Part shown: in pieces, positions 14,614 through 23,023 of the stretch
Position numbering within the stretch: position 1 is the stretch's first letter
How the letters are laid out: every line of letters starts with the position of its first letter
Origin: Candidatus Margulisiibacteriota bacterium
Lineage (GTDB): Bacteria > Margulisbacteria > Termititenacia > Termititenacales > Termititenacaceae
Assembly: GCA_031267055.1 (NCBI GenBank)
Contig: JAIRZV010000069.1
Coordinates: 1-32,720, forward strand
Length of the DNA stretch: 32,720 nucleotides
Direction of reading: 5' to 3'
Made by a program: the position numbers and the translations under genes
The notes under the pieces: generated by a model
The model's database searches: none
The model's input: the letters and a program-made list of their open reading frames with translations, nothing else
What the model was told of the DNA's origin: nothing

Positions 14614-14641
14614 TTGCAAAATTTTTGGTCTGTGTTATAAT
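14614..14641 (+). promoter_or_regulatory. rpsB-tsf promoter (TTGCAA-N16-TATAAT)
   Basis: The -35 TTGCAA (14614-14619) and -10 TATAAT (14636-14641) have a 16-bp spacer, and the -10 carries a TGT extension (TGTGTTATAAT). It is the best canonical promoter in the window, as expected for ribosomal protein genes. Confidence 0.75.
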
Positions 14642-14647
14642 GCGCTT

Positions 14648-14797
14648 CCTTTAGGCTCTGGTGAGTTTGAAGGAATAAACATCGTTCTGTTTCTGTCTTG
14701 TGGTTGCCCGTTCGGGGTTGAAAGACGGATTTGAAAAGCGGAGCGAGAAGCAAAAACCGCCGGAAAATTCTTTTTTTCGGCAAAAAAGGGGCTCAAT
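14648..14797 (+). promoter_or_regulatory. Structured rpsB 5' leader (candidate S2 autoregulation site)
   Basis: The transcript leader is about 150 nt, long for a two-gene operon. It holds a two-tier hairpin: GTCTT (14695-14699) pairs with AAGAC (14722-14726) around an inner CCC-GTTC-GGG. A second AT-rich hairpin flanked by GCCG/CGGC lies at about 14759-14781, just before the AAGGGG SD. rpsB leaders are bound by S2 in several bacteria; the site here is inferred from position and folding. Confidence 0.45.
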
Positions 14798-15610
14798 ATG
14801 GCATTTGACGTAAGTATGCGGCATTTACTGGAGGCTGGTGTGCATTTCGGCCATCAGACCAAGCGCTGGGACCCGCGCATGAAGCCGTTCATTTACACGG
14901 CGCGCAACGACATTCACGTGATCGATCTCAAGCAGTCGCTGGAGAGGCTGGAGGCCGCGTACAATTTTGTCCGCGATCTGGTGTCCGACGGCGGCAAGGT
15001 TTTGTTTGTCGGCACGAAAAAACAGGCGCAGGACGCGGTGCGCGACGAAGCTCTGCGCTGCAAGATGCCGTATGTCACCAATCGCTGGCTGGGCGGCGCG
15101 CTGACCAATCTATCGACGATACGCAAATCTGTGCGCAAATACAAAAAGCTGCTTGAGCGAAAAGAAAAAGGCATTTTTGCCAAACTGCCGGCCAAGGAAG
15201 TTTCCAAATTGACCAAAGAAATGGCAAAGCTGGAGACAAATCTGGGCGGAATTTTGGAGATGACCAAATTGCCGGAAGCGATTTTTGTGGTGGACACGGT
15301 GAAAGAAAATATCGCGGTGCATGAAGCGCGGCGTCTGGGCATCAAGGTTGTGGCTATTGTCGACACCAACTCCAATCCGCAACTGGTCGATGTGCCGATC
15401 CCGGGCAATGACGACGCGATACGCGCGGTCAAGCTGATCGCCCAGACTGTCGCCAACGCCTGCAACGAAGGCACGAAAATTTTCATCGAGAAAAACGGCG
15501 GCGTTTACGAGGAGAGCGCTTATATGTCGCCGGACGACGCGCTGGAAGCCGCGGCCAGACTGGAAAAAGAAGAAGAGATTTTAGAAACCGAAGCGATCGA
15601 AAAAGATTAG
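14798..15610 (+). CDS. rpsB: 30S ribosomal protein S2
   Basis: The 270-aa protein starts MAFDVSMRHLLEAGVHFGHQTKRWDPRMKPFI, the invariant S2 N-terminus. It contains VLFVGTKKQAQD, the NRWLGGALTN block and the VVAIVDTNSNPQLVDVPIPGNDDAIRAV region typical of S2. It is a late-assembling 30S protein between head and body, needed for mRNA docking through S1. The C-terminus has an acidic extension (EEEEILETEAIEKD). The SD is AAGGGG. tsf follows after 10 nt, the nearly universal arrangement. Confidence 0.97.
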   Translation: MAFDVSMRHLLEAGVHFGHQTKRWDPRMKPFIYTARNDIHVIDLKQSLERLEAAYNFVRDLVSDGGKVLFVGTKKQAQDAVRDEALRCKMPYVTNRWLGGALTNLSTIRKSVRKYKKLLERKEKGIFAKLPAKEVSKLTKEMAKLETNLGGILEMTKLPEAIFVVDTVKENIAVHEARRLGIKVVAIVDTNSNPQLVDVPIPGNDDAIRAVKLIAQTVANACNEGTKIFIEKNGGVYEESAYMSPDDALEAAARLEKEEEILETEAIEKD

Positions 15611-15620
15611 AGGAGAAAAA

Positions 15621-16475
15621 ATGGCTGAAATATCCGCCGCGACAGTAAAAGAACTGCGCGAAAAAACTTTTGCCGGCATGATGGACTGCAAAAAAGCTTT
15701 GCAGGAAACTAACGGCGATTTTGAAGCGGCCGTCAAATGGCTGCGCGAAAAAGGCCTGTCTACCGCCGCCAAACGTTCGGACCGCGCGGCTTCGGAAGGC
15801 CTCATCGACGTGAAATTTAACGACGAGCGCAATTTGGCCGCTTTGTTTGAGCTGAATAGCGAGACGGATTTTGTGGCGCGCAACGCTAAGTTTCTCGCGC
15901 TGCTCAATCAACTGCTTGACCAAGTATTGACTAAGCAGCCCAAAGATATTGCCGAACTGGAAGGACAGCCTTTTCTGGGCGATGAGTCCAAGAAAATCAA
16001 TGAGCTGATCACCGACGCTATCGCGGTGATCGGAGAAAATATCGTGGCGCGGCGTTTTGCTCTGTACAGCGCGCCGGCCGGCAATGTATTGGAGAGTTAC
16101 GTGCACAACGGACGCATCGGTGTGCTGGTCGAGCTGACCGGCGCACAGGCGAACAGCGAGCTGGCCAAAAATATCGCCATGCACATCGCAGCGGCCAATC
16201 CTGCGCCGCAGTATTTGCAGCGCGCTGATGTGACCGCCGAGCATCTGGCTGGTGAGCGCGAGATTTACAAAACACAGATTTTGCAGGACGAGAAAAACGC
16301 CAAAAAACCGGCCAATATTATTGAGAAAATAATCGACGGCAAAGTTAATAAATTTTATCAGGATGTTTGTCTGCTGGAGCAGAGTTATATCCGTGACCCG
16401 GACAAAACAGTAAAAGATATTTTGCCAGAAGGCGTGTCGATAGTGCGCTTTGCCCGTTTTGAGCTGGGCGCTTAG
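15621..16475 (+). CDS. tsf: Translation elongation factor Ts
   Basis: The 284-aa protein begins MAEISAATVKELREKTFAGMMDCKKALQE. This is the UBA-like N-domain, with the TGAGMMDCKKAL signature here reading FAGMMDCKKAL. The core contains LNSETDFVARN (the TDFV contact with EF-Tu) and HIAAANP. The C-terminal part ends LPEGVSIVRFARFELG. EF-Ts releases GDP from EF-Tu. The SD is GAGGAG. It is co-transcribed with rpsB and no terminator is seen before the independent NfeD promoter. Confidence 0.97.
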   Translation: MAEISAATVKELREKTFAGMMDCKKALQETNGDFEAAVKWLREKGLSTAAKRSDRAASEGLIDVKFNDERNLAALFELNSETDFVARNAKFLALLNQLLDQVLTKQPKDIAELEGQPFLGDESKKINELITDAIAVIGENIVARRFALYSAPAGNVLESYVHNGRIGVLVELTGAQANSELAKNIAMHIAAANPAPQYLQRADVTAEHLAGEREIYKTQILQDEKNAKKPANIIEKIIDGKVNKFYQDVCLLEQSYIRDPDKTVKDILPEGVSIVRFARFELGA

Positions 16476-16509
16476 TTTTTCACCCAAAAGCAGATCTGTA
16501 GCATTGTGT

Positions 16510-16515
16510 TATAAT
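16510..16515 (+). promoter_or_regulatory. Extended -10 promoter placing nfeD as leaderless
   Basis: TGT-TATAAT is followed by AAATCA and then GTG at 16522. The 6-nt spacing puts the expected transcription start on the start codon itself. Confidence 0.6.
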
Positions 16516-16521
16516 AAATCA

Positions 16522-16980
16522 GTGGGTATTTATAATTTGATTTTATCACCTTGGTTTTGGCTGGGTTTAGTCATAATTTTTTCCTTGATTGAATTAGCTT
16601 GTGCGCTTAATCTCATCACAATATGGTTTGCTGCTTCAGCCTTAATTATGGTTTTTGTTCCCGAAGCCACCAAAGGATTTTCCGTTCCTGTGCGTTTTAA
16701 TCTGCATATTATTATATTTTTACTAATCGCAGCCGCTTTGCTTATTTTTACACGCCCTCTAGTTATCAAAAAGCTAAAGATCGGAAAAACCAAAACGAAT
16801 GTTGATGATTTAATCAACCGCACCGCGCTTGTTACAAAAAGCATCAGCAAATTCAGCCCAGGTGAGATAAAAGTAAACGGCCAAATCTGGACAGCAATAT
16901 CAGAGAACAACGACTTGGAACAAGGAACAGAATGTACGGTAGTAGAAATTGTTGGCGTTAAAGCAATAGTAAAAAAATAA
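16522..16980 (+). CDS. NfeD-like membrane protein
   Basis: The start is the GTG at 16522 (VGIYNLILSPWFW); the upstream in-frame ATG at 16450 lies inside tsf and is rejected. The 152-aa protein has hydrophobic helices at about 8-27 (FWLGLVIIFSLIELAC), 32-45 and 58-76 (LHIIIFLLIAAALLIF). A soluble OB-fold follows: VDDLINRTALVTKSISKFSPGEIKVNGQIWTAISE...G..C.VV.I.GV...V. This is the short NfeD1b type that pairs with slipin/stomatin partners in membrane microdomains. Slipin follows after 19 nt, the expected pairing. It has no SD and its promoter predicts a leaderless mRNA. Confidence 0.85.
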   Translation: MGIYNLILSPWFWLGLVIIFSLIELACALNLITIWFAASALIMVFVPEATKGFSVPVRFNLHIIIFLLIAAALLIFTRPLVIKKLKIGKTKTNVDDLINRTALVTKSISKFSPGEIKVNGQIWTAISENNDLEQGTECTVVEIVGVKAIVKK

Positions 16981-16999
16981 AACAATTAAGGAGTTCAAT

Positions 17000-17884
17000 A
17001 TGCTGAGTGTAATTTTGGTTTTGTTTGTTCTGGCTTTGACATTGTTAATTAGCGGGATAAAAATTGTGCCACAATCTTATAACTATGTAATAGAAAGACT
17101 GGGAGCTTTTCATACAACGTGGAAAGTTGGTTTTCATTTTAAGATTCCGTTTGTTGAGCGAGTCGCTAATGTAGTCTCTTTAAAAGAAGCGTTATTTGAT
17201 TACGAGCCACAGCCGGTGATCACCAAAGACAACGTAACCATACTTGTAGACACAGTGGTTTTTTACCAGATTTCTGATCCTAAACTTTATACCTATGGTG
17301 CCGAAAATCCCAGGCTGGCTATCGAGAAATTAACGCTGACTACTTTACGCAATGTGATCGGCGAGCTTGAACTGGACGAGACTCTGACCAGCCGCGACAC
17401 AATTAACGGCAAGCTGCGCAGTATTCTTGACGAAGCCACCGACGCTTGGGGTATAAAGGTGAATCGCGTCGAGGTCAAAAACATCGATCCGCCAGCCTCG
17501 GTAAAAGAAGCCATGGAAAAACAAATGCGCGCCGAGCGAGAAAAACGTGCTGCAATCCTTACGGCCGAAGGATTAAAAGAAGCAGCAATCCTTAAAGCCG
17601 AAGGAGAAAAACAGGCGCTTATTTTGCAAGCAGAAGCTCAAAAGAAATCCACTATATTAGCAGCTGAAGGCGAAGCGCAGTCTATTCTGGAAGTACAAAA
17701 AGCCACTGCGGATGGTCTGACTGCAATTAAAAAAGTTCTTGGCGACGAAGGGGTTATTAAATTAAAGAGTCTGGAAACCATGCAAAAAGTCGCGGACGGC
17801 AAGTCAACCAAAATAATAATACCATCGGACATGCAAAGCCTAGCGGGACTGATTACCAGTGTTACAGAAATAGCAAAACCATAA
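17000..17884 (+). CDS. Slipin/QmcA-type SPFH membrane protein
   Basis: The 294-aa protein has one N-terminal membrane segment (LSVILVLFVLALTLLISG). The SPFH domain follows at about 22-190 (IVPQSYNYVIERLGAFHTTWKVGFHFKIPF, VITKDNVTILVDTVVFYQI, NVIGELELDETLTSRDTIN). A coiled coil of AEG-type repeats is at about 185-240, with LKEAAILKAEGEKQA as one unit. The end ..TKIIIPSDMQSLAGL matches QmcA/YbbK. These scaffold proteins form cages in the membrane and work with NfeD. The SD AAGGAG is at 6 nt, unlike nfeD, so translation modes differ within one operon. No terminator is evident before the tRNA promoter. Confidence 0.92.
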   Translation: MLSVILVLFVLALTLLISGIKIVPQSYNYVIERLGAFHTTWKVGFHFKIPFVERVANVVSLKEALFDYEPQPVITKDNVTILVDTVVFYQISDPKLYTYGAENPRLAIEKLTLTTLRNVIGELELDETLTSRDTINGKLRSILDEATDAWGIKVNRVEVKNIDPPASVKEAMEKQMRAEREKRAAILTAEGLKEAAILKAEGEKQALILQAEAQKKSTILAAEGEAQSILEVQKATADGLTAIKKVLGDEGVIKLKSLETMQKVADGKSTKIIIPSDMQSLAGLITSVTEIAKP

Positions 17885-17984
17885 GCTGGATACCAAAGTA
17901 TATTGAGCATAGCAATCTACTCTTTCCGGCAGAGTTATAGAGTAAAAAAAGACATACCCGAAAATACTCCTAAGTGTTAGCAGA

Positions 17985-18013
17985 TTGCATTAAAAGGTTG
18001 TCTCAAGTAAAAT
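17985..18013 (+). promoter_or_regulatory. tRNA-Gln promoter (TTGCAT-N17-TAAAAT)
   Basis: The -35 TTGCAT (17985-17990), 17-bp spacer and -10 TAAAAT (18008-18013) place transcription start about 6 nt before the mature tRNA 5' end. Confidence 0.65.
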
Positions 18014-18025
18014 ATTTTTGTTTGT

Positions 18026-18100
18026 TCCCCGATCGTCTAATTGGTAGGACGACAGATTCTGGCTCTGTTAATCGAGGTTCGACTCCTTGTCGGGGAACCA
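18026..18100 (+). tRNA. tRNA-Gln (anticodon CUG)
   Basis: A full cloverleaf can be drawn. The acceptor TCCCCGA pairs with TCGGGGA (7/7), the discriminator is A and CCA is encoded at 18098-18100. The D-stem is GTCT/GGAC. The anticodon stem ACAGA/TCTGT encloses loop TTCTGGC, giving anticodon CTG. The T-stem CGAGG/CCTTG has one G-T pair and loop TTCGACT. It reads CAG codons. The AT-rich mobile element begins directly after its 3' end. Confidence 0.97.
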
Positions 18101-18129
18101 ATCCACCCTGATGTCAAAGTCCGGTGAAT

Positions 18130-19222
18130 CTAGTATTTTACGGTTTTTGACACCAATAGGTGCATCTTTATTTTCGCTAGCGAGTCCTTAGTGTTTTCTT
18201 GGGGATAAATGCGGATTTCGTCAATTATATTGCCTAAGAGTCTTTCTTTAATTTGCAAAATCTAGTTTATCGTATATCTTGTAAAAGATTCTAAGAGTGT
18301 CTCTTATGTCTTCCTCTCTTGCTTTTTCTTGTTCTTTTTCAGCAACCAAGTTATCGAGGTTCGACAAATCTCTGTCGTAGCTGGCAATGTCTTTTTTATA
18401 GCCTTTGGCTAGGTCTTTTGAGCTTGGATGGTCAGGATTTAGTTATTTTCTACACCGATTTTTCTGTTCAATAACCCCCTTCTTTTATTAACTAGGTCTA
18501 TCTTCTCTTCGCTTTGTTGCTTTCTGGCTGAAATGAGGATTTTCTCAAAAGCCAAATTGTCCTTAAATAATTTTTTTAATTCATCTGCCAAAGCGTTTTC
18601 AATTAGAGTATCACTAATCCGTATCCTTTTCTTTGTTTCATCCTTAATATAGGTATGCACATAATAATGGCCGTTCCCTTTTCCTTCTTTGTGATAACTC
18701 ATTTCTTTCTCGGAATCTTCATAAAAGATTAAGTTGCTGAGAAGCCCTTTAGAAGCGGCAGATTTCTTTATATTTCTCAAAAAGTAAGATAACAATAAAG
18801 CATTCTTTTTCGTTGATTGTTAAGCATTCACCTATTATATCATAACCAAAAACTTCGTGTCCACCATTAAATTTGCCTTCTTGAATTCTACGATCCATAC
18901 CTGTTCTCGTTCATATTCTACAAAAGTTAAAATAATATTCATCATCATACGACCAGCGGCTGTCGCAGTAGAAAAATCTTGTGTTAGGGAAAAGCCGAAA
19001 GACAAGTCCTACATAGGGGAGCTAAAGCAAAGAGAAAAGGTAAGGTTTACCCTGCCAGAATGAATTTGCACCCGTCTCACCCTCATCACTGGGCATTTCA
19101 ATATTTATTGTGTAGATTGAGAAACCTTGTTTTGCAAGGCTCGCCAATGCTTTAACAAAGCAGTTTATCTCTCTGCACAAATGCTGAAAGGCGGTGAGAG
19201 AGGACAATACTAATTTCTTAAA
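18130..19222 (-). pseudogene. Large serine recombinase, N-terminally truncated and multiply frameshifted
   Basis: Pieces of one recombinase lie in order on the minus strand in alternating frames. First is LVLSSLTAFQHL...LAKQGFSIYTI (about 19222-19090). Next is the DFSTATAAGRMMMNIILTFV block with EYEREQ (about 18990-18901), the TaaGR.mmNi..afaEfERe signature of the catalytic domain end. Then comes MDRRIQEGKFNGGHEVFGYD (about 18898-18840), the recombinase domain entry. Then a stretch ending near 18439 with GNGHYYVHTYIKDE (a zinc-ribbon-like region) and a coiled coil. Last is KERLLGNIIDEIRIYPQEN to a stop at 18130. At least four frameshifts separate them. The N-terminal part with the catalytic serine is missing. 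It cannot mobilise the element now. Confidence 0.8.
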
Positions 19223-19296
19223 TATATAAAAGTCAATTTATTGGCAAAAAACAGTACAGTTTGTACATGAATGTTGAGATAAACAAACAACCTTCT

Positions 19297-19319
19297 TGCC
19301 TGCCGTATATCGGCAGGCA
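19297..19319. repeat. Perfect 9-bp hairpin upstream of the 140-aa gene
   Basis: TGCCTGCCG and CGGCAGGCA flank a TATAT loop. It lies about 55 nt before the ATG at 19374, so it may be a 5'-leader hairpin or a terminator of something upstream. No T-run follows. Confidence 0.5.
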
Positions 19320-19373
19320 GGACTTGTACTGTGTTGTGCTGTATAAAAATTTTATAGAAAGGTTGGTGTCTAT

Positions 19374-19796
19374 ATGACAACAGCAGTAAAAGTAAAAAAT
19401 AATAGTAAAAACAAGGAGAGAAGTATGAAGCGGTTTGTTGAAGAAATTTTTGCTAAAGATTTGAGATTATGTGAAAACCTTCAAGACGGATGGTTTGGCA
19501 ATAGTGGTGGTGGCGGTTATAGCTATGTCAAAAAGAATGGACTCAAAATGTACTATGTAAACGCGAGGAAGGATGGTAATAATAAATATAGAACTGAAAA
19601 CAGTTATGTGTACAATATGATTAAAAAACACCGTACGAAGAAAGTCAGGATAGTGTTGATGGATGACGTGCTGGCTTACTGGAAAGAACTCGCTGATTTG
19701 TATAAAAGCGGTAGGCTTAGAAAAACAACTTCCTTAGCGATAGAGATGTACAATAGGGAAAAAGAAACCGAACATTGTGGAGTGCCTCATATATGA
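19374..19796 (+). CDS. Hypothetical element protein (140 aa)
   Basis: No family is recognised with confidence. The protein is basic, with a low-complexity start (VKVKNNSKNKERS), a GWFGNSGGGGYSYVKKNGLKMYYV stretch suggesting a beta hairpin, and a helical end (DVLAYWKELADLYKSGRLRKTTSLAIEMYNREKE). The end, read together with the next gene (IQDMFGMKEQSVKNYREIA), resembles plasmid/phage proteins with a ParB-like HTH in which an 'FGm....VknYr.I' helix follows. It ends with ATGA overlapping the next ORF. Either the two are a coupled pair or one protein split by a 1-nt deletion in the ATATAT run. Confidence 0.55.
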   Translation: MTTAVKVKNNSKNKERSMKRFVEEIFAKDLRLCENLQDGWFGNSGGGGYSYVKKNGLKMYYVNARKDGNNKYRTENSYVYNMIKKHRTKKVRIVLMDDVLAYWKELADLYKSGRLRKTTSLAIEMYNREKETEHCGVPHI

Positions 19797-20029
19797 TTCA
19801 GGATATGTTCGGAATGAAAGAGCAGAGTGTCAAAAATTATCGAGAGATTGCAATGTTTCTCCTAGACAAAAGCCTAGCTAGTAACCATCGAGAAGACTAT
19901 GGAAAATGGTTTGATAAGCTCGGACTGAAAGATTCTATTTGCTTGAAACAAGAGCTTTCTTGGATGAGAAGTTACTACAAGATGAAAGAAAAAGAAGCCA
20001 AAGAACGGGAAAGTAAGAGTAATTCATAA
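19793..20029 (+). CDS. Hypothetical element protein (78 aa), overlaps previous stop
   Basis: It starts at the ATG of an ATGA overlap (19793-19796): MIQDMFGMKEQSVKNYREIAMFLL, then DYGKWFDKLGLKDSICLKQELSWMRSYYKM and a charged tail (KEKEAKERESKSNS). The first 25 residues look like a helix-turn-helix recognition unit (FG......V.nY..I). It has no SD of its own, so it depends on coupling or is the second half of a frameshifted gene. A strong hairpin follows at 20047. Confidence 0.5.
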   Translation: MIQDMFGMKEQSVKNYREIAMFLLDKSLASNHREDYGKWFDKLGLKDSICLKQELSWMRSYYKMKEKEAKERESKSNS

Positions 20030-20046
20030 CCATTGAATTATTCGGC

Positions 20047-20066
20047 AGGGTGTCGCAAGACACCCT
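20047..20066 (+). terminator. Terminator-like hairpin
   Basis: AGGGTGTC pairs with GACACCCT (8 bp) across a GCAA tetraloop, 18 nt after the preceding stop. The downstream tract is CTCTTTATC, only moderately T-rich. The next 210 bp to the helicase gene end show no gene. Confidence 0.6.
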
Positions 20067-20278
20067 ACTCTTTATCTCAAGAAATGACAAACCCAGGACA
20101 CAAAGATACATCAAGGGCAGAGAGTAAATTCCCGATCATCCACACAAAATATATCTAAGAAATCCCTTAAAAACAGGCGTTCCAATGCAACAAACGGTAA
20201 ATAGTAGTATTAGAGAAAATCCGGATGGTTTCTTTTAATTTTTAGTCCAGTATTTCAAGGATAGATACTGGCGTAGTT

Positions 20279-22753
20279 TCAACTTGTTTGTATCTTGCTC
20301 GTGAAATTTTTTATGATACCACTAGGGGTTAATTCATGGTGTTCCAATAGTCCTTGGATTTTTTTCAAATCGTGATGATTATCAATGATTGCTAGAACAC
20401 AATCTTTCAGCGATTTTTTAAATTTTACAAGCATTTCTTCAGTCATTACTCTTGATTTACTGTTTGGTGATGCAGCACGCTCGCAACGATCACTGCGATG
20501 AATTATAAGTAAACAATAGTCATCTCTTTTATATTCCGATTGGAACCAATTTGCTGATCCATTTAATTGATTTATATGATCCTTAGATATTTTTTCTACA
20601 GTTTCCTTGCATTCGGTTTTGCATTCAATTACAAAATATTCATTGTCTATAGTCCATAATAAATCAGGCCCTCTTCCTTCCTGCTCTGGGCGAGAGCTAT
20701 CAAAACCGATATATTTAATTATATTTTTTGCTGTTTCTTCAAATCTTGTTGCTGATCCTTTAGAAAACGAAAACTGGTCTAATAATGCTTCTAGGTCCAT
20801 AATTACTTTGTTTTTATCTCCATCACGACAAGCATTTTGTATGAAATTCATACAGTTTTGTGCTTGTGAAACAAGACTAGTTAATTTGTCATAACTAGGT
20901 CTATGTTGTGGATTTAATACACGTCTATTATCTTCTTTGGCTTTCTGTAATATTTTCTGTGATTCAGATTGGTCTTTGTAATTTGTATATTCAGCCAAGA
21001 TTTGTCTTAGCCATCCGTTTGTATTTTTCCCATTTTCTTCATTAACTAGTCCTTGTATGATATTTATAGCTTTTTCGTAATTTCTGCTAAGTGCAGAGTC
21101 ATATGCTTCTCGCAAGCCAATAGCAATAATATCATTATGACAAAGGTTGTCGTATTTTAGTGATGCCAGTACGCTTTTACTTGCCTTAATCCAACTAACG
21201 TCTCTTTTTAAGCAAGAATTTATGGCTTCTTTCCATTCTTCGCGTTTACTTTTTAATTGTACTGCTAGTTTTTCAGATAATTGCATTTGGGCGTTTGTTC
21301 CAGGAGAAAGCTTTGAAAAACCATCTTTATTATAAAGGTGATTTACTAAAGATTGACCCATGAGGCAAACTACACAATAATCATCATTAGCTCTAATCCC
21401 ACGTCCCATACCTTGTTCTATTTTCTGTATTCTTTTGTTTAGTAAAAAACCACTATCTAATAGTACTTCTTCATTGTATTCATCGATTCTTCTTCTTACA
21501 TCAGGCAATCCGTCAATAACAAGAACACGACAAGCATCTTGCGGCAAATCTATTCCATCATATCTGTTTATTAAGACTACTAATCCTGTGTGAGGACTTT
21601 TTTTTAATTGTTCAATACCTTGCTGGATGTTAGATTTATTTAAAATAATATCTGCTACATCTCCCCAGAAAGATGCTCTGTGGAGAGATGGTACGATGAC
21701 AACAACATTATGGTGCAAGGATAGTTCTTTATAAAACGATTTTAAATCGTTATCATGTATTATTGGATTTAATGCCTTTGGGACAAGAATCATTCTATCG
21801 CCTATATCACCAGCAGTTTCTGGGGTTATACTTTTTGAAATATCTTCTTTTTTTAACCCAAAATGACTTGATAAAATACTATTATCTACCAATGTTGCTG
21901 TCATAAATATTTTTCGCGTTGCTTGTTCTATACTGGGGATCATATGTATTGGAATACAATGTGGAGATATTTCTATTTCATTTGCTGAAACCATACAATG
22001 ACAGAGGTTCAAATTGTCCTCTAATAGAGGTAAAGTAAACATTAGCTCATCGGTGTTTTTATGTTTTTTTAAAATTGCTGTTATTTGTGGGAGAGAACGC
22101 TGCCATACCCAAAAAGGGACAAGCATACTCTTTTGGCTATCATCATCGACATATATGTCATAATGCTTTGCTTCATTTTGATTTTTCAATGATTCAGAAA
22201 ACAAAGAGGCTAGTTCTTTGTATGCATCGATTGTATTGGGAATCCTTATCGTAAATTGTTGTTCTATATTATCAATACAGGCGTGTGCATCATCGATAAG
22301 CAAGCTTCCTATTTCAATTTTTTGACTACCAACACCAAAAACAGACAATCCATTAATTAGTTTATAAATATTTGTAACAAGGATAGCTTTACCACGTATG
22401 AAATCTGTAGATTTTTCGTTTTCTGTTACGTCTAATCCTAAACGATTGGCTTCTTCAATTACTTGTTCTACTAATTGCTTGTCTGGAGCTACATAGACAG
22501 CAGGCAACCTTCCTTCATTAAGACAACTTTTTAGTATTAGCAATCCTACAACTGTTTTTCCACTTCCGGTATTCATTTTAATTATGAGATTTTTTTCATT
22601 ACGTTTATCAAACCATTGGCTCCACACCTGTGCTTGGACATCTCTAGGGTACTGATACTTAGGATCGTTTTTCAATAACGCGTTAAATAATTCTCTTGGA
22701 GAAATGAGTGTTTCTGTTGTGTTTCCTGAATTCAGTGCTTCAAAATCTAACAT
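20279..22753 (-). CDS. SF2 helicase fused to PD-(D/E)XK nuclease-like domain (probable defence protein)
   Basis: The 824-aa protein has a complete SF2 core: motif I NTGSGKT (61-67), motif II IDDAHA with DDAH at 154-157, motif III TAT (285-287), and motif VI QGMGRGIR (447-454). The DDAH box and large insert between the RecA lobes recall DinG/XPD-like or restriction-type helicases; no FeS cysteine cluster is evident. A helical middle (about 490-660) leads to a C-terminal restriction-endonuclease-like fold. This has an FEE helix, then RGPDLLW with Asp697 and FVIECKTE with Glu710 and Lys712, the D-x12-E-x-K spacing of PD-(D/E)XK nucleases. It could load on and degrade invading DNA. It stands alone in the element, with an extended -10 (22802) about 45 nt upstream. 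I do not recognise a named system. Confidence 0.8.
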   Translation of the reverse strand: MLDFEALNSGNTTETLISPRELFNALLKNDPKYQYPRDVQAQVWSQWFDKRNEKNLIIKMNTGSGKTVVGLLILKSCLNEGRLPAVYVAPDKQLVEQVIEEANRLGLDVTENEKSTDFIRGKAILVTNIYKLINGLSVFGVGSQKIEIGSLLIDDAHACIDNIEQQFTIRIPNTIDAYKELASLFSESLKNQNEAKHYDIYVDDDSQKSMLVPFWVWQRSLPQITAILKKHKNTDELMFTLPLLEDNLNLCHCMVSANEIEISPHCIPIHMIPSIEQATRKIFMTATLVDNSILSSHFGLKKEDISKSITPETAGDIGDRMILVPKALNPIIHDNDLKSFYKELSLHHNVVVIVPSLHRASFWGDVADIILNKSNIQQGIEQLKKSPHTGLVVLINRYDGIDLPQDACRVLVIDGLPDVRRRIDEYNEEVLLDSGFLLNKRIQKIEQGMGRGIRANDDYCVVCLMGQSLVNHLYNKDGFSKLSPGTNAQMQLSEKLAVQLKSKREEWKEAINSCLKRDVSWIKASKSVLASLKYDNLCHNDIIAIGLREAYDSALSRNYEKAINIIQGLVNEENGKNTNGWLRQILAEYTNYKDQSESQKILQKAKEDNRRVLNPQHRPSYDKLTSLVSQAQNCMNFIQNACRDGDKNKVIMDLEALLDQFSFSKGSATRFEETAKNIIKYIGFDSSRPEQEGRGPDLLWTIDNEYFVIECKTECKETVEKISKDHINQLNGSANWFQSEYKRDDYCLLIIHRSDRCERAASPNSKSRVMTEEMLVKFKKSLKDCVLAIIDNHHDLKKIQGLLEHHELTPSGIIKNFTSKIQTS

Positions 22754-22801
22754 TGCCTATCCGGTATAGAAATATATTTAATTCATAGCCATTATCTTAG
22801 T

Positions 22802-22807
22802 AGTATA
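22802..22807 (-). promoter_or_regulatory. Extended -10 promoter of the helicase-nuclease gene
   Basis: On the minus strand this reads TGC-TATACT, with predicted transcription start about 40 nt before the ATG. No -35 is evident. The rest of the 22754-23023 gap is AT-rich without a gene. Confidence 0.5.
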
Positions 22808-23023
22808 GCATAGCCAATATTACATATGGTAGCCTTGTAATGTGGATTTTCTTGTTAATACACCGTGTTTTGCTAACCCTATCAGACTAGATAATCTAGC
22901 CAGTAAACACACAAAATATGTCATGGTTTTTTATAGATATTTCTCTATAATTTCTCTTGTTTTGTATCAAGAGTGGTAATATCAGAATACTCAATTCTTC
23001 AAATATTTACCCCCATTTACATA

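Noticed and set aside
15483..16487. 334-codon antisense ORF opposite tsf
   Set aside because: Shadow of rpsB-tsf; no recognisable domain, no SD or promoter, and composition mirrors the sense codons.
16450..16521. Longer NfeD start at the ATG inside tsf
   Set aside because: The extra 24 residues are encoded by tsf sequence in another frame; the GTG at 16522 sits 6 nt after a perfect -10 and gives a normal NfeD N-terminus.
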